Assembly (NCBI GenBank): GCA_963768185.1
Contig: CAVYGS010000005.1
Span: forward strand, 1,178,001 to 1,242,000
Direction of reading: 5' to 3'
Source of the DNA: Palsa-461 sp963768185
GTDB lineage: Bacteria > Actinomycetota > Acidimicrobiia > Acidimicrobiales > RAAP-2
Length of the DNA: 64,000 nt
The translations under genes were made by a program, and so were the position numbers. Positions 19,219-28,411 of the stretch are shown piece after piece. A model generated the notes under the pieces. That model was not told where the DNA came from. It did not search any database and was given only the letters and a program-made list of their open reading frames with translations. Numbering within the stretch: the stretch's first letter is position 1; every line of letters begins with the position of its first letter.

Positions 19219-20016
19219 TCAGGTCCTCGGTTCGCCAGCGGCGCGCCCGGGCGGGACGCTGTGCTCGAAGATCCTGGTCATGAACTCGCTGAGCCGGGCC
19301 TGGACCTGGCGGTCCATCGCCTCGGCGAGCTCGATGGCGACGGCTTCGCCAGCCAGCGGGCGTAACCGGCGCACCAGCTCGGCCAGCCGCGGCACCTCGG
19401 AGGCCGGGATCGGCTCCCCGAGCGGCGCGAAGACGTAGTCGGCCACGAGACCGACGAACCCGGCCGCCACGACGTCGAGCTCGTCACCGAGCGCGCGGCG
19501 ACGCTCCAGCACGGCCGCCGCGGGCACGCCGGCTGCGACGAGTTCGGCCCCGACACGCAGCAACCCGGGGTTGTCGGCCACGTAGCCGTCGCCATCGGCC
19601 CGGATTAGCCCTTCCTCGAGGGCGACCGACAGCACGTTGGCGGCCGCGTCGACGTCGTCGAGTACGCCGAAGAGGCCGGCCAGGTCCTCGAGCGAGACCA
19701 CTGTCGGCGTGTGCTGGGCCCAGGGCTCGGTCAGCGCCGCTTCCAGACCGAGCAGGTCGCCCAGCTCCTGACCGCCCTCCCAGGCCTCGAGCAGCTCACC
19801 GATGTTGGCCAGGCTGTAGCCGCGCCCGAGCAGCTGGCCGATGAGGCGCAGGCGGGCCAGGTGCTCCTCGGAATACCACCCGACCCGCCCCTCCCGGCGG
19901 GGCGGTGGGATCAGGCCCCGGTCCTGGTAGGCGCGGATGTTCCGCACCGTCGTGCCCGCCAGGCGGGCCAGCTCGTCGATCCGGTGGGCCTGTCCCCCAT
20001 TCGTTACAGTTTCCAT
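19219..20016 (-). CDS. MerR-family transcriptional regulator
   Basis: 265 residues. The N-terminal winged helix is clear: RIDELARLAGTTVRNIRAYQDRGLIPPPRR and VGWYSEEHLARLRLIGQLLGRGYSLANIGELLEAWE. The long C-terminal part is alpha-helical and lacks the metal-binding cysteines of MerR or CueR, suggesting an organic ligand. The ATG at 20016 has no ribosome-binding site; a TAAGAAT box six bases ahead suggests a leaderless transcript. It forms an operon with the nitronate monooxygenase gene and is divergent from the AurF-like gene across a 140-base region with repeated half-sites. Confidence 0.9.
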   Translation of the reverse strand: METVTNGGQAHRIDELARLAGTTVRNIRAYQDRGLIPPPRREGRVGWYSEEHLARLRLIGQLLGRGYSLANIGELLEAWEGGQELGDLLGLEAALTEPWAQHTPTVVSLEDLAGLFGVLDDVDAAANVLSVALEEGLIRADGDGYVADNPGLLRVGAELVAAGVPAAAVLERRRALGDELDVVAAGFVGLVADYVFAPLGEPIPASEVPRLAELVRRLRPLAGEAVAIELAEAMDRQVQARLSEFMTRIFEHSVPPGRAAGEPRT

Positions 20017-20060
20017 TGGTACATTCTTACTTGTTATTGTTAGTGTTCAATGGTACAGTG
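20014..20060. promoter_or_regulatory. Divergent promoter/operator between merR-type and aurF-like genes
   Basis: CCATTG at 20013-20018 and its complement CAATGG at 20048-20053 form widely spaced inverted half-sites; both are followed by GTACA, giving the direct repeat TGGTACA. A possible plus-strand promoter is TTGTTA (20031-20036) with TACAGT (20054-20059) 17 bases on. On the minus strand TAAGAAT (20024-20030 region) lies directly ahead of the regulator ATG. Arrangement suggests one regulator binding both promoters. Confidence 0.45.
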
Positions 20061-20156
20061 TAGACGCTGAGCCGCTCCTGCTCCCCCTCGCTGGACGGCT
20101 CCGGTTCTCGGCGGCCAGCGAACCGCGGCCGACGCCAATGAAAAAGGAGAACGGCC

Positions 20157-21149
20157 ATGACCATCACCGGCCCCGCTCCCCGTCAGAAGACGGACTTTGC
20201 CACAGCAGTCGAGCGACTGAGCAAGGTCTCGGTCGACCGCCACTTCGACGCCTACCTGGACGTGGCGTGGGACGACCCGGACATGGCCATCGACCCGAAC
20301 GACTCCCGGTTCCAACTGTGGCCTGACGACCCCCTGCGTCACACCGACTGGTACTCGAGGCAGCCTCCTGAGATGCGCTCTCGCGTCGCGCTCCACCGGG
20401 TGGCCACGGCGATGCGGATCGGCTGGGAGTTCGAGAACGTGCTCCAGCGCGGACTGCTCGAGCACGCCTACTGGATGGACGGCGGCAAGCCCGAGCTGCG
20501 CTACCTCATGCACGAGATCGCCGAGGAGTGCCAGCACATGCTGATGTTCCAGGAGTTCGCCAACCGGACCGGCATGGACATCCGCGGCATGCCACGCCAC
20601 ATGAAGCACGCCAGCCGGATGGTGGTGGTCCTCTCGCAAACCTTCCCGGCCGCCTTTTTCATGTTCGTCCTGGCCGGCGAGGACCCCGTCGACTTCATCC
20701 AGCGCAAGCAGCTGAAGGAGGGCGGGTCGCACCCGACGACCGAACGGATCATGCGCATCCACATGACCGAGGAGGCGCGCCACATCGCGTTCGCACGCCA
20801 CTACCTGCGCCGGCAGGTCCCCCGGCTCAACTGGTTCCGCCGCCGGCAGCTGGCGATCATGTCGCCGATCATCTTCGGGACGATGGCCCGGGTCATGGCC
20901 TTCCCCTCTCCCCACACGGCCCGGACCTTCGGCGTGCCCCGCAAGGACCTCCGCCGGGTGCTGCGCTCAGCCACGGGCCGGGGCCTGCTCTGCGAGGTGT
21001 CGGCCGGCCCGCGCAAGTTGTGCCTCGAACTCGGCCTGGCCGGGTTCCCCTACAGCTTGCTGTGGCGGCTGATGGGGATCTGGAAAGGCGCAGCGGCCGC
21101 CGCCTCGATCGACGAGGTCGACCAGGACCGCCAGGTCCAGGCCGTCTAG
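20157..21149 (+). CDS. AurF-like diiron oxygenase (p-aminobenzoate N-oxygenase family)
   Basis: 330-residue ferritin-fold non-haem diiron protein. Metal ligands are visible: EFENVLQRGLLEHAYW (near residues 90-105), MHEIAEECQHMLMF (EExxH, near 120) and RIHMTEEARHIAFARHY (EExxH, near 205), matching the AurF/CmlI pattern. Characterised relatives oxidise aryl amines to nitro groups using O2; many actinobacterial members are uncharacterised, so the substrate is open. ATG 20157 follows AAAGGAGA with good spacing. The MerR-type gene and nitronate monooxygenase gene lie divergently upstream, and the two enzymes together suggest nitrogen-oxygen chemistry. Ends next to a hairpin shared with the convergent mce operon. 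Confidence 0.87.
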   Translation: MTITGPAPRQKTDFATAVERLSKVSVDRHFDAYLDVAWDDPDMAIDPNDSRFQLWPDDPLRHTDWYSRQPPEMRSRVALHRVATAMRIGWEFENVLQRGLLEHAYWMDGGKPELRYLMHEIAEECQHMLMFQEFANRTGMDIRGMPRHMKHASRMVVVLSQTFPAAFFMFVLAGEDPVDFIQRKQLKEGGSHPTTERIMRIHMTEEARHIAFARHYLRRQVPRLNWFRRRQLAIMSPIIFGTMARVMAFPSPHTARTFGVPRKDLRRVLRSATGRGLLCEVSAGPRKLCLELGLAGFPYSLLWRLMGIWKGAAAAASIDEVDQDRQVQAV

Positions 21150-21159
21150 AGGCATGGTC

Positions 21160-21195
21160 GGTGATTGAGGGCGCCCGAGGGGGCCGTCAATCACC
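21160..21195. terminator. Bidirectional terminator between aurF-like gene and mce operon
   Basis: Perfect nine-base arms GGTGATTGA (21160-21168) and TCAATCACC (21187-21195) with further inner G-C pairing. It lies between two convergent stop codons at 21149 and 21216 and could serve both strands. Confidence 0.6.
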
Positions 21196-21215
21196 AGGGA
21201 TCTGCTGGGTTGCGC

Positions 21216-21870
21216 TCAGCCGCCCGATGGCGAGGGTGACGTGAGCGAGGGGCCCTCTAGGACCGTCACGTCGGAGACCTTCCAGTTGCCGCCGTTGTCG
21301 GCCATCTGGACGACGACTCGCAGCACGTCGGACTGGGGCGCGGTGAGCGTCCGGTTCACATACAGCTGGTCGATGACCGCGTAGACCTGGGCCTGGTTCC
21401 CAGTCACGTTCTGCACGTACATGTTGCGAACCTGGCCCCGCGAGGACGCGAGCGCGTTCTCCAGCTGCTGACGAATGCTCGAGTTGAAGAACTGGTTCGC
21501 CTGCTGGGCGAAGTCCCCCGTCGCCATGTTGGTTAGCTTGGCGAAGTCGCTGTCGACCGTCTTTGCGTTGAAGTTGGTCAAGTCGTTCAAGAACGCCGTC
21601 GTGGCCTGCCGGGCCTGGGCGGCCATCGTGTTTTGGCCGTTCAGGTTGGACCACGCCCGCTCGAACGTGATCGTCCCGGCGATACCGGCCGCCGCGATGA
21701 TCGCGAGCACGATCATCCCTCCCCGCCCCGGCTTGGCGCGGGGCGGCTTCGGGGCCTGTCTCGGCCTCGACCGGGCGCTCGTCGTCGACGACTTCTGCGT
21801 CCACGACATCGTCGATTTCGTCTCGGCGGCGCACCTCGGATGCACCGACCACCTTCACTCCGTTCCCCAC
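21216..21870 (-). CDS. Mce-associated membrane protein (frame break near 21755)
   Basis: Last gene of the mce operon, about 217 residues after one correction. GTG 21870 follows AAGGGGA and gives an acidic cytoplasmic stretch (RRRDEIDDVVDAEVVDDERPVEAE), then a basic/proline segment, one membrane helix (MIVLAIIAAAGIAGTITFERA) and an external domain of about 150 residues. Such single-pass Mce-associated (Mas) proteins share an NTF2-like or VirB8-like fold, are found after mceF in mycobacteria, and stabilise the complex. The break near 21755, an apparent extra G, joins VEAETA to PKPPRAKPGRGG. Similarity is by layout and position rather than by a strong motif. Confidence 0.75.
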
Positions 21871-21938
21871 GAGGTCCCCTTTCGTCGGGTCGGTCGGGGT
21901 GGACGTCTGGTCCTCCGGCTCTGGCCCACCGTCCCGCC

Positions 21939-23326
21939 TTACTCCTTGGAGAACGATCGCCCAGCCCGAGCCTTGCGGCCCGAAATCAGCGGACCGAACG
22001 CTTTACGTGACCTGGGAGAACGTCGGACGAAGACCAGGGCCAGCATGAGCAGGACGCCGAGGCTGAGCGGCACCAGGAGCCACGAGGGGCCGGCTGGCTG
22101 GTCGTAGGAGGCGTCCTCGCTGGCCGGCATGGCCGTCGCCCCGCCGGCGCCCGGGACCACCGCGTCCTGGGCGCTCGCCGGGACGAGCTGGGAGGGGCTC
22201 GCATCCTGGCCGGCCGGCTCGAACCCCGGCTGGGTGGCCGGGCCGACCCCTTGGCCCAGCTCGGTCGAGCAACCGGCGCCCGGCAGGATGTCGGGCAGGG
22301 CGTTGGGCGTGCTGTAGGCGCTCGCCATCGGCATCTGGGGCGGGATCAGCAGCCGGGTCCTGGCGATGATCTGGTCGGTCGACGCCGGGACGCCGCTCAC
22401 CACCTGCTTGGTGGCGCCCGGGACGAGGGCGGAGTTGATCGCCCCGAAGAAGAGGTGATTGAGGGCGAGGGTGTTGGACAGGTTCGACAGGTTGGTCGGC
22501 TGGTCGAGGTTCGTGACCACGTCTGCTGCGTCGTGGAAGATGCAGGCGAGGTTCGGACCCTGGGAGACGACCAGCTGGTCGAGGAGCCCGGTGGCCGCGG
22601 CCCCCTCGTCGGAACAGCGGGTCGAGCTCGTTGCGGTCCTGCGCGAGCACCGCCATCAGCACCTCGGTGTTGGAAAGGGCCTGCTGGAGCTGGGGCGCCA
22701 CGGCGCTCACCGCGTTCAGGACCGGGGGAGCGTTGGCCAAGAGCGCCTTGAAGTTGCCCTGGAACTGCAAGAACTCCTTGGAGAACTCCGTCGAGGAGGC
22801 GACGATCGTGCGCAGGTTGTTGCCCTCGCCGGCCAGGCCGGTGGCGAGCGTGCCGAGCAGCGAGTTGAGGTCGCCGGTCGGGATCGCGTTCAGGAGCTTG
22901 ACCGCAGCGGTCACGACCTCGCCGATGTCGACCGGGATGTCCCCGGTCGAGGGGATCGACCGCGCCCGAGGTGATCGGTGGGGCGGGGGCGGCCCCCGGA
23001 GTCAGCTCGACGACCTGCTCGCCGAGGTCGTTGGCGACGTCGATCGACGCGGTCACGTTGTCGGGCACGGTGACGCCCGGGTTGATCGCCATCTGCACCA
23101 GCGCGCCGTCCTTGGCCAGCTGGACGGCGGTGACGCTGCCGACATCGACCCCGTTCAGCTCGACGCCGAAGTGCGGGTTGATCCCCGACGCGTCGGTGAA
23201 GACGCTCGAGACGTCGGTCGGCGAACGCAGCGGGTTCCCGATCAGGCTGGTGATCCCGTAGAGGACGAGCGCGACGCTCAGCGCGAAGAACACCACCAGG
23301 TTGATGAGGAGCCGCTTGTGGATCAC
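21939..23326 (-). CDS. mceF: Mce-family lipid-transport protein, MceF position (frame breaks near 22610 and 22968)
   Basis: About 461 residues after two one-base corrections. The GTG at 23326 overlaps the mceE stop as GTGA. N-terminal helix LLINLVVFFALSVALVLYGI, then the MCE domain at residues 35-115 (VSSVFTDASGINPHFGVELNGVDVGSVTAV, with VTASIDVANDLGEQVVELTPG). A long helical region with repeated LL and Q residues follows. Unlike most Mce proteins it ends with a second membrane helix (WLLVPLSLGVLLMLALVFV) and a basic tail. Mce proteins form the hydrophobic tunnel that carries lipids across the envelope. Sixth of six. Confidence 0.88.
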
Positions 23327-24344
23327 GACCCGCCACCCCCGCTCGGCGCGCAGGTCGTCGCCGGGCTCGAGTCGTCTTCGCCGCCGCCCGGGACCCGCAG
23401 ATGATGATGTCCTCGAACACCTGGATGAAGTCGTTCACGGTGGCGCCGTTGGCCGCCGCGTCGTAGTAGGGCAGGTTCTGCACCAAGAACGCGATGTCCT
23501 GCTGGTGGGCCGCGAGCTCGCCGGCGGTCGCCGAGAGGGCGGTGAGCTCGTCGTCGATTTGCGGGCAGCGACCCGCCGAGCAGGCTGTGCCCCTGGATGG
23601 ACAGGTCGTCGAGCTGCTGGAGCAGGTTGATGAACTGCGTCGACTGGCTCTGGAGCACGCTGATCGGTCTGCCGAGAGGTTGGAGATGGCCTGCGCGTCG
23701 GCGCCGGCCGAAGGCGCGAGCCCGGCGCCGAGCTGGTTCAGGTTGTTGATCAGCGACTGGATCTCGCCGTCGCGAGCAGGCGTAGCCCGCGGCGACCGCC
23801 GAGAAATCGTTCAGCAGCTGGCGGATGTTGGACGACTGGCCGCCGAACCCCTGCCCGCCGGCCTGGATGATCTCGGCCAGCTCGGTATCGGGGATGGCTC
23901 CGAAGAACTGGCTGCCCGACTGGACGAACTGTTCGACCCCGGGTTGGACGCTGGTCTTGGTCGATCATGGCGTCGTTGGCCAGAAGGCCACCCGGACCTG
24001 ACGCAGTCGGGATCAGCTGCACGAAATAGTCACCGAGCACCGAGGTCTGCTCCAGCTCGGCCTTGACGGCCGCGGGGACCCCGGCCGAGCGGTCGATCGT
24101 CATCTCGACCTTGGCCTGGTCGCCGGCGAGGGTGATCGCGTCCACGTGGCCGATCGCGATGTCGGCCATGTCGACCGGGTGCTCCGCCCACGAGTTGCTC
24201 GACGTCGGAGAACTCCGCGTAGGCGGTGAGCGCTTTGCTGGGCGCGCCCGAGCCCATGCATCCGCTCAGGCCGATCGCCGCAGCCGCCACCGCGAGCGGC
24301 ACCGCAGCCAACCGAGCGACGCGTCCGGCAAGCGGCCGCCTCAC
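23323..24344 (-). CDS. mceE: Mce-family lipoprotein, MceE position (about six frame breaks)
   Basis: Predicted lipoprotein of about 339 residues. Starts GTG 24344, overlapping the corrected mceD stop as GTGA. The lipobox is LSGC (residues near 28-31, followed by MGSG), characteristic of MceE/LprK. The MCE domain reads SDVEQLVGGAPVDMADIAIGHVDAI and VKAELEQTSVLGDYFVQLIP across a break. Further breaks near 24175, 23960, 23790, 23655, 23565 and 23390 join helical segments such as QSSNIRQLLNDFSAVAAG, IQSLINNLNQLGAG and QFINLLQQLDDL. Four extra and two missing bases give a net length divisible by three and a GTGA overlap into mceF, so the gene is probably whole in the organism. Confidence 0.83.
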
Positions 24345-26031
24345 GATCCGGCCCCCGCTCCGTCGCGGTGGGTCGCCGACGACAGCGTCACCGGCTTGCG
24401 ACGGTGGTGCTTGCGCGGCGTCGCGCTCGCGTGCTTCGTCCCGGGCATGGGCGGGAGGAGGTGGGCGGCCGGCGCGGTCAGCGACGGGGCCGTGTACGCG
24501 GTCTCCGAGCGTGCTGGGGCTCCGAGCTTGAGTCGGGCTCACAGATGATGAGGAGCTCGCAGGTGGTCCCGGTGCCACTCGATGACGAGCCCGACCCTCC
24601 CGAGGAACCCGAGGAACCCGAGCCACCCGATGACGAGCCCGACCCTCCCGAAGAACCCGAGCCACCCGATGACGGGGCCGATCCTCCGGAGGACCCGGAG
24701 CCGGTCGGCGCCGGGGTCGTGGCGCCCGACGTCGGCGTCGAGGAGGCGGTCGCCGACGAGAGGCCCGGGATCTCGGTCAGGCCCTGGTCGAACAGCGACA
24801 TCGGGGAGGAAGTGGGCGGGGCCTGGCCGTTGGCCAGCGCGTTCAGGACTGTAGCGACGTTGCCGAGGATGGGGTCGAAGAACCCCGAGTCCGGGTTCCC
24901 GCACGACTCGAGGGTCGTGATCTCGGTGCTGGTCAGTCCCGCCGAGTGGTTGGCCAGGATTCGCCGGCACACCCCGGCCAGTCGGTCGCGGACGAGGCCG
25001 GCCACGTAGTCGCCGGTCACGCCGGGCGGGAGCTGGTTGTTGAGGTTCACCCAGTTGTACGTCGGGTCGTAGCTGCGCCCCGCCGCCTCGAACAGTGACA
25101 CCGCAGAGGACAGGCCCTCGTCGAGCGAGGGGATGTTGCGGTCGACCGTTCGCTCGGTCGTGGTGATGGTGCCCACGTCCTGTTCGAGCGCGGCCAGGTT
25201 TGGAGAGAGCAGGTTGACGAGGTCGGTCGTCGCGTTGGTCAGCTCCGTGATGGCGCCGCTCAGCTGGCTGCTGTGGCCTGCGACCACGCTCGACACCGTG
25301 TCGTAGTCGGTGATGAGCGACTGGATCTGGGAGGTCTGGGTGTCGAGCGACCCGGTCAGCTGCGCGAGCGTCCCGTTGAGCTGGCCGAGGTTGTCACCCT
25401 TCGCCGCGAGCAGCTGGAGCGTGCCCGCCGCGCCGGTGATCAGCTGGTGGAGGCTCGCGCCCTCCCCGTCGAGATCCTGGGCCAGGTTCGCCACGAGCGT
25501 GCCGACGGCATGGGGGTTCAGCTGGTTGAGCGTCTTCGCGAGGTCTTTCAGCACCTGGTCGGTCGAGACCGGCTCGGTGGTCTGCGACTCGGGGATCACC
25601 GCGTTCGGCGCGAGACGTGGCCCGCCGGCGTACCCCGGCGAGAGCTCGATGTCGGGTTGGCCGAGCAGGGTCGGCGACTCGAACGACGCAATCGCGCTCT
25701 GGGGGATCACGTCCACCTGGTTGACCTGCATGCCGACCACGACGGTGTCACCGACGTTGCGGACGGAGGTGACGGTCCCCACGCGGACGCCGAGGAGGTT
25801 GACCGCGGCACCGGGAAAGAGGCCGGGCGTGTTCGCGAACACCGCGGTGACCGGGTACGTGGTGGTCCCGCTCGAGACCTCGAAAGCGACGAGCGCGGCG
25901 AGAACAAGTGCGGCGGCGAGGAGGATCACCCAGGGCGAGCGGCGAGCGCCGGTGCGCCCGTCGTCGGGCCGGACCCTGATCGGCGGCACCACCGGCAGCC
26001 GCCGGGTGGGACGTGTGACGGTGGTGGTCAC
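24341..26031 (-). CDS. mceD: Mce-family lipid-transport protein, MceD position (frame break near 24525)
   Basis: About 563 residues. ATG 26031 overlaps the mceC stop as ATGA. After a basic N-terminus and helix WVILLAAALVLAALVAFEV comes the MCE domain (TYPVTAVFANTPGLFPGAAVNLLGVRVGTV). The helical tunnel region holds many LL/heptad segments. The C-terminus is Ser/Gly rich from about residue 430. Read straight through it stops at 24478; shifting one base near 24525 continues as ETAYTAPSLTAPAAHLLPP and ends GAGAGS at 24341, which then overlaps the mceE start as GTGA like every other junction in the operon. I prefer the longer reading. Confidence 0.87.
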
Positions 26032-27269
26032 TCGCTGCCGCCGATCAGGGGATCGAATAGCTGCTCAAGCCCGCCCACCCCCGTGCTCGGCGCGTCGGAC
26101 GGGTTGGACCCGCCGAGGGCCGAGGAGGCGGGGCTCGACGTCGAGGCGCTCGAGCCTGACCCGCCGGTCGAGTTGCCCCCACCGGTCGAGGTGCCCCCGC
26201 CCGGCAGCGGGCCGGTCTGGTCGGCGCAGGGCAGCGGATCTGGCCCGAGGGCCAGGTCGAGCGCCTGGTCCAGGGCGCCACAGGGCCCGAGGACGCCGAA
26301 GGCACCGCCGAGGGTGACCGGGTTGGTGAAAATGTTCGCCCACGTGTTGGGGTAGTCCGACGGCCCCGAGTAGCCGACCGACGCGAAGCCCTTCACGCCC
26401 GACGCGAGATAGGACAGCCCCTCGGCCAGGTCGACCTGGTGCTGCGACACGATGCCGAGCACCGAGTGGAGGTTCTGGAGCAGTGAGTTCAGCTGCGGCT
26501 GGTTGCCCCCGACGAGGGCGGAGGTCTGGGCGGCCATCTGCTCGATGTTGTCGATCAGGCTGCCCAGCTGGCCGCTGTGCGCGGCGAGGCCGGCGACCAC
26601 GGTGTTGAGGTTGTCGATGAGTGACACGAGCGCCTGGTCGTGGCTCGCGAGCGTGGAGGACACCTGCTGGGCGGAGTCGATCAGCTGGGACACCTCGCCC
26701 GAGCGCTGGTTGACCGTGGTGGTCAGTGCCCCCAGTCCGTCGATGATCTCTTTCACCTGGGTCTGCTTGCCCTGGGTGATCGTGCCGAGCTCCTCGACGA
26801 GCGAGTTGAGCGCCTTCGCGTTGGTTTGGGTCAAGAGGTGTCCGGCGGTGTTCTGCAGCTGGTAGATCTGCACCGGCACCTGGGTGTCGCTGATGAGTGC
26901 GCCCGCCTGTAGCGGGTGCGACCAGCCGCCCAGGGGATCGAGCGACACGTCCTCCAGGCCGAGGAGGGTCTGCACCTGGACAGCCGCCGCGGTGTCGTGC
27001 GGGAGCACGGTCCCCTGGTTCAAGTTGAGCGTCGCGATGACCGAGTTCCCGGCGAGCTGCACCTTGCCCACCGAGCCGACGGGGACGCCAGCCAGCAGGA
27101 CCTGGGTGCCCTTCGCGATCCCCGCCGCGTTCGAGAAGCGCGCCTCGACCGGGTAGGTGGAGGAGAAGAGCCCGCGGTTGAAAACGATGACCGCTCCGAC
27201 GATGAGCGACATGATGACGAGCGCGACGGCCCCCAACGTGCGCGGGTTGCGGTCGCCGAAGGCCTTCAC
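26028..27269 (-). CDS. mceC: Mce-family lipid-transport protein, MceC position
   Basis: 413 residues, intact. GTG 27269 overlaps the mceB stop as GTGA. Helix TLGAVALVIMSLIVGAVIVF, MCE domain at about residues 36-120 (VEARFSNAAGIAKGTQVLLAGVPVGSVGKV and TLLGLEDVSLDPL), helical tunnel region to about 320 with regularly spaced LL pairs, and a Gly/Ser/Thr-rich C-terminal tail of about 70 residues. The tail contains a cysteine pair around GPCGALDQA and PLPCADQ. It belongs to the hexameric ring and tunnel of the Mce importer. Confidence 0.92.
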   Translation of the reverse strand: MKAFGDRNPRTLGAVALVIMSLIVGAVIVFNRGLFSSTYPVEARFSNAAGIAKGTQVLLAGVPVGSVGKVQLAGNSVIATLNLNQGTVLPHDTAAAVQVQTLLGLEDVSLDPLGGWSHPLQAGALISDTQVPVQIYQLQNTAGHLLTQTNAKALNSLVEELGTITQGKQTQVKEIIDGLGALTTTVNQRSGEVSQLIDSAQQVSSTLASHDQALVSLIDNLNTVVAGLAAHSGQLGSLIDNIEQMAAQTSALVGGNQPQLNSLLQNLHSVLGIVSQHQVDLAEGLSYLASGVKGFASVGYSGPSDYPNTWANIFTNPVTLGGAFGVLGPCGALDQALDLALGPDPLPCADQTGPLPGGGTSTGGGNSTGGSGSSASTSSPASSALGGSNPSDAPSTGVGGLEQLFDPLIGGSE

Positions 27270-28411
27270 TGCCCGCTCCCCGAGTCCGAGGCACCGCTCC
27301 CCCCGACCGTGCCGAGGATGTCGGGGATCGACGAGGTTCCCGACGGTGCCGAGGAAGCCGACGGCAGCGAGGGGACCTGCGGCGAGGTGCCGCTGGGCGA
27401 GCCGCCCGGGCCGGAACCGGCCGGTGGGTTGGTCGGCTCGTAGTAGGAACACGCCGTCTCGTTGGCGAGGCAGGTGTAGACGGTCTGGATCTGGAACCAC
27501 TGCCCCCAGGCCGAGATCTCGGTGTAGGGGGCGAGCCCCTCCCCCAACCCACTCAGACCCTCCGAGAGGTCCTGCTGGTTCTGGTTGAGGGTGGACAGGA
27601 CCGTGTCCAGGCTCGAGATGCTCTGCGAGAGGTTGGATTGATTGGCTCCGAGCAGGCTGGCGAGGTCACTCGAGACCTGCGAGAGGTTGCCGACCACGTC
27701 GTCAAGCAGCGAGTTGTGCGTCGCCAGCGACTGGGAGACCAGCTGCAGGTTGGTCACCAGCGTGCCGAGGTCGCCGCTGCGCGACGCGATTGCCGTGAGC
27801 ACCTGGTCGAGGTTGTCGATGATGGCGCCCACCTGGGTGTTCAGGTCGCCCACGGTCTTGGACACCGCTGCGCCGCTGTTGAGCAGCTGGTTGATCTGGG
27901 CGGTGTCACCCTCGATCGCCCCCGAGACGCCGGTGACGAAGGCGTTGCCCTCGCTCGGGCTGATCGACTGGAGGAAAGGGCCAAGCGAGTTCAACAGCGC
28001 GTTCACGCTCGCGTCGGAGACGTCGTGGCTGAGTGGAAGCACCGTCCCGGGCGGCAGTTCGCTGCCCTGCGCGCTCGGATAGAGGTACATGTCCTTCTGC
28101 CCGATGACGTTCTGCCACCGCACGCCAAAGTCCGACGCCGAGCGCAGCTTGACCGAGTCGTTGATGCTCATGGTCACGAGCGCGTGGGCGCGCTGGACCG
28201 CGATGCCACTGACCTGGCCCACCGGCACGCCTGCGATGTCCACCGGGTCCCCGGTGTCGAGCCCGGTCACGTCAGCGACCTGCGCGTAATAGGTGTGGCG
28301 CGAGGAGAAGAACGAGAGGTTGCCGATCTTGATGGCGAGGAGTGCGAGCAGCACGAGGCACACGACGCCGAACACGGCGAACTTGATCGCGGACCGGCCC
28401 CAGCGCTTCAC
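27266..28411 (-). CDS. mceB: Mce-family lipid-transport protein, MceB position
   Basis: 381 residues, intact. ATG 28411 overlaps the mceA stop as ATGA. N-terminal helix FAVFGVVCLVLLALLAIKI, MCE domain at about 38-118 (YAQVADVTGLDTGDPVDIAGVPVGQVSGI and VIGQKDMYLYP), then a helical region and a Pro/Gly/Ser-rich C-terminus. A short cysteine-containing loop VYTCLANETACSYYEP precedes the tail, as in other MceB proteins. Part of the lipid-transport channel; expected in the periplasm-like space and anchored in the membrane. Confidence 0.92.
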   Translation of the reverse strand: MKRWGRSAIKFAVFGVVCLVLLALLAIKIGNLSFFSSRHTYYAQVADVTGLDTGDPVDIAGVPVGQVSGIAVQRAHALVTMSINDSVKLRSASDFGVRWQNVIGQKDMYLYPSAQGSELPPGTVLPLSHDVSDASVNALLNSLGPFLQSISPSEGNAFVTGVSGAIEGDTAQINQLLNSGAAVSKTVGDLNTQVGAIIDNLDQVLTAIASRSGDLGTLVTNLQLVSQSLATHNSLLDDVVGNLSQVSSDLASLLGANQSNLSQSISSLDTVLSTLNQNQQDLSEGLSGLGEGLAPYTEISAWGQWFQIQTVYTCLANETACSYYEPTNPPAGSGPGGSPSGTSPQVPSLPSASSAPSGTSSIPDILGTVGGSGASDSGSGQ

